From contig MHDW01000034.1 of NCBI GenBank assembly GCA_001803645.1, positions 1 through 7,912 of the forward strand: a stretch of DNA of 7,912 bases. Reading direction: 5' to 3'. The stretch's first letter is position 1. Each line of letters begins with the position of its first letter. The position numbers were made by a program, and so were the translations under genes. This document shows, piece after piece, positions 5,216 through 7,912 of this stretch. The notes under the pieces were generated by a model. The model was given only the letters and a program-made list of their open reading frames with translations, was not told where the DNA came from and did no database searches. The stretch is from Nitrospirae bacterium GWC2_42_7. Lineage in GTDB: Bacteria; Nitrospirota; Thermodesulfovibrionia; Thermodesulfovibrionales; UBA6898.

Positions 5216-5989
5216 ATGAAATGGGATGCTGAGAAGTATGATTCAACACATGGCCCGCAGATCGAGGTGGGCAGAGAGCTTATTGGGATGGCTATGGTAA
5301 AAGCCGATGATTCGATACTCGACATCGGCTGTGGAACAGGAAAGCTTACATGTGAGCTTGCGCAGCTTGCCAATAAGGGAATGGTTCTGGGTATTGACCC
5401 GTCTGTTGAAATGCTTGAAAAAGCAAAGGGGACAACTGCGTTATTTGCTAATATATCCCTGATGCAGATCCCTGCCCAAAAAATGGATTTCAATAATGAA
5501 TTTGATATAGTGTATTCGAACTCTGCTTTGCAGTGGATAAAGGAGCAGGAAGATGTAATAGCGCGCTCATACAGGGCATTGAAACCCAACGGGAGGATAA
5601 CTATTCAACTGCCTGCAAAGGATTTCTGCTGGGCAATGACGGAGAATATCCAAAGCGCAATTTCTGCGCTTGGACTTGAATCCATGTTCAATAAAATGGA
5701 ATCACCATGGAGATTTCCCTTGAAAGAGGAGATGGAGGAATTTTTCAATAACGCAGGGTTCCGGAATGTGAAGGCTTATTACAAAGAAGACACCTTGTTT
5801 TTTGAGAGTGTGAATGAGGTGCTCGATTGGGGAGTGTCCGCTGGCCTGAGGCCTTTCCTTGCATCTTTGAATGAAAAGAAACAGGAGCGCTTTAAATATG
5901 CCTTTGCCATGGGATTTGAAAACTACAGGACTGAAAAAGGCATTGAATTTCCCTTCAGACGGCTTTTTGCTTTAGGAAAGAAAGGATAG
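5216..5989 (+). CDS. Class I SAM-dependent methyltransferase, trans-aconitate methyltransferase-like
   Basis: This 257-residue cytoplasmic protein has a Rossmann-type methyltransferase fold. Motif I is ILDIGCGTG (34-42), which binds S-adenosylmethionine. The acidic end of strand 2 is GIDPS (59-63), and the post-motif segment FDIVYSNSALQW (96-107) resembles Tam and BioC-type small-molecule methyltransferases, in which an SNxALQW element is typical. The C-terminal half (about 150-257) is a variable substrate cap containing WRFP and FPFRRLFALGKK. Length fits Tam/BioC (about 250). No biotin genes are nearby, so BioC is not supported, and the acceptor is unknown. It begins the second gene run behind a strong ribosome-binding site. 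I see no clear promoter in the 55 bases upstream, so readthrough past the 4953 terminator or a promoter within the repeats may drive it. The next gene starts four bases after its stop. Confidence 0.88.
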   Translation: MKWDAEKYDSTHGPQIEVGRELIGMAMVKADDSILDIGCGTGKLTCELAQLANKGMVLGIDPSVEMLEKAKGTTALFANISLMQIPAQKMDFNNEFDIVYSNSALQWIKEQEDVIARSYRALKPNGRITIQLPAKDFCWAMTENIQSAISALGLESMFNKMESPWRFPLKEEMEEFFNNAGFRNVKAYYKEDTLFFESVNEVLDWGVSAGLRPFLASLNEKKQERFKYAFAMGFENYRTEKGIEFPFRRLFALGKKG

Positions 5990-5993
5990 ATCT

Positions 5994-6887
5994 GTGAGTG
6001 ATACTAATTTAATACAAAAGGTAAATAGAACAGAGATAATAATAGCACTCCTTGCCGTTTATATCTCATGGGGTTCAACGTATTTAGCTATAAGAATAGC
6101 TCTGGAAAGCTTTCCGCCTTTCTTTATGATGGGCATACGTTTTTTTGTTGTGGGTGTAGGTCTTTATATTTTTCTGAAAATTAAGGGCTCAGCAACTCCA
6201 ACCCTTTCTCAATGGGCAAATGCCTTGTTGATTGGTAGTCTCTTATTTTTAGGCGGTGGCGCAGGAGTGGCTTATGCCGAGCAATGGGTAGCCTCAGGAC
6301 TGGCAGCGCTCGTAATAGCAACCACTCCTTTGTGGACAGTTATGTTTGCATGGATATGGAAGCATCGTTCTTCCCGAATGGAATGGGCAGGACTTATAGT
6401 AGGACTTATCGGTGTTGTACTGTTAAATCTTGATGGCGATCTCCGGGCAAGTCCTCTAGGGGCATTCTCACTGATTTTTGCATCTATTGCATGGTCGTTA
6501 GGCTCTATGTGGAGCCTTCGTTTGGATCTTCCTTCAGGCATGATGGCGAATGCCATTGAGATGATCGCCGGTGGAATGCTCGTCCTTGTTGTAAGCTTTT
6601 TTTCCGGCGAGAAGATAAATGTGATTCCAACATTGTCTTCCATAGCTGCAATAGTATATCTTGCAGTCTTTGGTTCACTTGTGGGATTCAGCGCTTATAT
6701 GTATCTTTTGAAAAGGGTGCGTCCGGCGTTGGCAACGAGTTATGCGTATGTGAATCCTGTCATAGCTGTAATATTAGGAATATGGATCGCCGGAGAACAG
6801 ATCACAGAAATTGGAATAACAGCAATGGTTGTCATAATTGCCGGTGTGTTATTAGTTATGTTTGGACAAAGAAAATATAGTGTTTAG
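5994..6887 (+). CDS. yedA: DMT-superfamily (EamA) transporter, YedA-like
   Basis: This 297-residue inner-membrane protein has about ten hydrophobic segments arranged as two EamA repeats, the usual length and topology of drug/metabolite exporters. Resemblance to E. coli YedA, recalled rather than aligned, is strong: WGSTYLAIRI (26-35), PPF followed by GIRF (41-50), an AEQWVASGLAALVIATTPLW block (from 95), EWAGLIVGLIGVVLLN (about 130-145), LPSGMMANAIEM (179-190) and PALATSYAYVNP (244-255). Substrates for this subfamily are poorly known; amino-acid or metabolite efflux is typical. The start is GTG 5994, only four bases after the methyltransferase stop, with AAGGA seven bases upstream (5982-5986) inside that gene. 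Translation is therefore probably coupled, and the transporter may export the methylated product, which is an inference from position only. No terminator follows. Confidence 0.9.
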   Translation: MSDTNLIQKVNRTEIIIALLAVYISWGSTYLAIRIALESFPPFFMMGIRFFVVGVGLYIFLKIKGSATPTLSQWANALLIGSLLFLGGGAGVAYAEQWVASGLAALVIATTPLWTVMFAWIWKHRSSRMEWAGLIVGLIGVVLLNLDGDLRASPLGAFSLIFASIAWSLGSMWSLRLDLPSGMMANAIEMIAGGMLVLVVSFFSGEKINVIPTLSSIAAIVYLAVFGSLVGFSAYMYLLKRVRPALATSYAYVNPVIAVILGIWIAGEQITEIGITAMVVIIAGVLLVMFGQRKYSV

Positions 6888-6911
6888 TTTTAACGGTCGC
6901 GGATCTATTAA

Positions 6912-6920
6912 AAGGAGGTG
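6912..6920 (+). promoter_or_regulatory. Ribosome-binding site that fixes the start of the 78-residue protein
   Basis: AAGGAGGTG is a nearly full anti-16S match six bases before ATG 6927. A GTG inside this site (6918) is also in frame but cannot be both start and binding site, so ATG 6927 is chosen. Confidence 0.8.
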
Positions 6921-6926
6921 ACAGGT

Positions 6927-7163
6927 ATGAATAATACAATAAAAAGTATGACGTCAGAAGAACTGAAAGAGAAGCTAAAACAGCTTAAGGACAATCTTTG
7001 CGATCTTGAGGATATGCATGCATTCACATTCGGGAAGACAACGGTTCATATCGGTGCTGAGAAAGCGCAGAACATGCAGACAGAATTTGAAGAAGAATGT
7101 AAGGAATTTAACGAACAGATCGCTGAGATCGAAATAGAGCTGAAAGCAAGAGGCGTAAATTAG
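6927..7163 (+). CDS. Small charged helical protein, unknown function
   Basis: This 78-residue protein has no signal peptide or membrane segment. Residues 9-30 (SEELKEKLKQLKDNLCDLED) and 50-74 are rich in Glu, Lys and Leu with heptad-like spacing, suggesting a helical hairpin or two-stranded coiled coil. They are separated by a short stretch with FTFGKTTVHIG (33-43). Two cysteines (C25, C58) fall in the two predicted helices. It has a strong ribosome-binding site, follows the transporter by 39 bases and precedes the MBL-fold gene by 23, so it appears to be a real operon member. I do not recognise a family. Coiled-coil proteins of this size are often adaptors or structural proteins, but nothing here indicates a role. 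Confidence 0.75.
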   Translation: MNNTIKSMTSEELKEKLKQLKDNLCDLEDMHAFTFGKTTVHIGAEKAQNMQTEFEEECKEFNEQIAEIEIELKARGVN

Positions 7164-7186
7164 GGATTCTTTATAAGGAGGATGTT

Positions 7187-7912
7187 ATGAAAAGATTAAA
7201 GGTTTTAAGAAGTTTTGTTTTTGTGTTCATTAGTTTTATTGCATTGGGCCATAATGCATTTGCCCAAGAAGACCTGACGAAAATAGCTGACAATGTCTAC
7301 GCATATGTAGATACAAAAAAATCATTACCGCAGAACAGCTTTGGCGCAAATGCAGGGATCATTATCGGTAGAGACGGGATCGTTGTTGTTGATACACTGG
7401 TCTCTGCAAAAGAGGCAAAAAGATTAATCGGGGATATCAGAAAAGTATCTGGCTTGCCGATAAAATATGTGGTCAACACACATTATCATCTTGACCATAC
7501 ATTCGGCAATGCAGAGTTCGAAAAACTCGGCGCTGTAATTATTTCGCATGTTAATGATGATCAAAACATGCGAAAGAACGGTGAGCCTACATTAAAAGAT
7601 GTAAAAGAGTTTGGACTTTCCGAAGACGATATGCAGGGAACTGTATTGGCATATCCTTCCCTTACATTTAATGACAGGATGGGAATTGACATCGGAAATC
7701 AGAAAATAGAATTGATCTATACCTGGAATTCGCATACTAATGGAAGTATCGTTGTCTATGTTCCGGATAAAAAGATCTTATTTGCAGGAGATATATTATT
7801 CACAAACTATCACCCGTTCATAGCAGAAGGAGATATTAATAGCTGGCTGAAGGCTCTTGATCAGATCATGAATTTTGATGTGGATAAGATCATCCCCGGC
7901 CACGGCCCTGTT
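7187..7912 (+). CDS. Secreted metallo-beta-lactamase-fold hydrolase, 3' end beyond the window
   Basis: ATG 7187 has AAGGAGG five bases upstream (7175-7181), and the frame stays open through base 7912, giving 242 residues without a stop. A signal peptide is clear: MKRLK, a hydrophobic core at about 9-20, and cleavage after AFA (residue 26), so the enzyme is exported. Metal ligands are in place: HYHLDH (H99, H101, D103, H104), H183 in SHTNGS, D202 in FAGD and H239 in PGHGP. Both zinc sites look complete. The THYHLDHTFGN and PGHGP context resembles the general MBL hydrolase group, including quinoprotein-associated zinc hydrolases, as much as true class B beta-lactamases. Antibiotic hydrolysis should not be assumed. 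The missing part is probably short, perhaps 50-70 residues. It follows the small coiled-coil gene by 23 bases and probably shares its transcript. Confidence 0.9.
   Translation, partial: MKRLKVLRSFVFVFISFIALGHNAFAQEDLTKIADNVYAYVDTKKSLPQNSFGANAGIIIGRDGIVVVDTLVSAKEAKRLIGDIRKVSGLPIKYVVNTHYHLDHTFGNAEFEKLGAVIISHVNDDQNMRKNGEPTLKDVKEFGLSEDDMQGTVLAYPSLTFNDRMGIDIGNQKIELIYTWNSHTNGSIVVYVPDKKILFAGDILFTNYHPFIAEGDINSWLKALDQIMNFDVDKIIPGHGPV

Noticed and set aside
7187..7912. Calling the MBL-fold protein a beta-lactamase resistance gene
   Set aside because: The zinc motifs are common to the whole superfamily and the C-terminus is missing, so a specific resistance function is not supported.

Overview
The window looks like ordinary chromosome from a Gram-negative-type bacterium with moderate-to-low GC. 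All confident genes lie on the + strand in two runs, separated by an unusually structured intergenic region of about 580 bases. No plasmid, phage or transposase gene is visible. A lineage such as Nitrospirota or Desulfobacterota is only a guess, based on the TPR plus cyclic-nucleotide-binding protein and the M23 protein with an Ig-like N-terminal region. Nothing here fixes the taxon.

First run (1-4631): the 3' part of a YyaL/SPATA20-type thioredoxin-domain protein, entering from the left edge; a secreted M23 peptidoglycan metallopeptidase; a TPR protein with a C-terminal cyclic-nucleotide-binding domain but no DNA-binding domain; and an AlkD-like DNA-alkylation repair protein. Gaps are short (38, about 67 and 29 bases), so they may be co-transcribed. 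A possible internal promoter precedes the TPR/cNMP gene. The run ends at an intrinsic terminator embedded in a palindromic repeat.

Intergenic region (4632-5215): a 98-bp palindromic repeat with perfect 12-bp terminal inverted repeats; then a consensus-like sigma70 promoter (TTGACA-N17-TATATT); about 150 nt that can fold into one long interrupted hairpin; a strong intrinsic terminator; and a second cluster of C/G-rich palindromes sharing a 20-nt arm (18/20) with the first. The promoter-to-terminator unit is the most novel part of the window. It is best read as an unassigned small RNA or attenuated leader. A 28-codon reading frame starting exactly where transcription should begin is a competing explanation.

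Second run (5216-7912): a class I SAM-dependent methyltransferase, a YedA-like DMT-superfamily exporter four bases behind it, a 78-residue charged helical protein of unknown function, and a secreted metallo-beta-lactamase-fold hydrolase running off the right edge. Close spacing and strong Shine-Dalgarno sequences suggest one operon. The methyltransferase and exporter could plausibly modify and export a small molecule, but no substrate can be read from the sequence.
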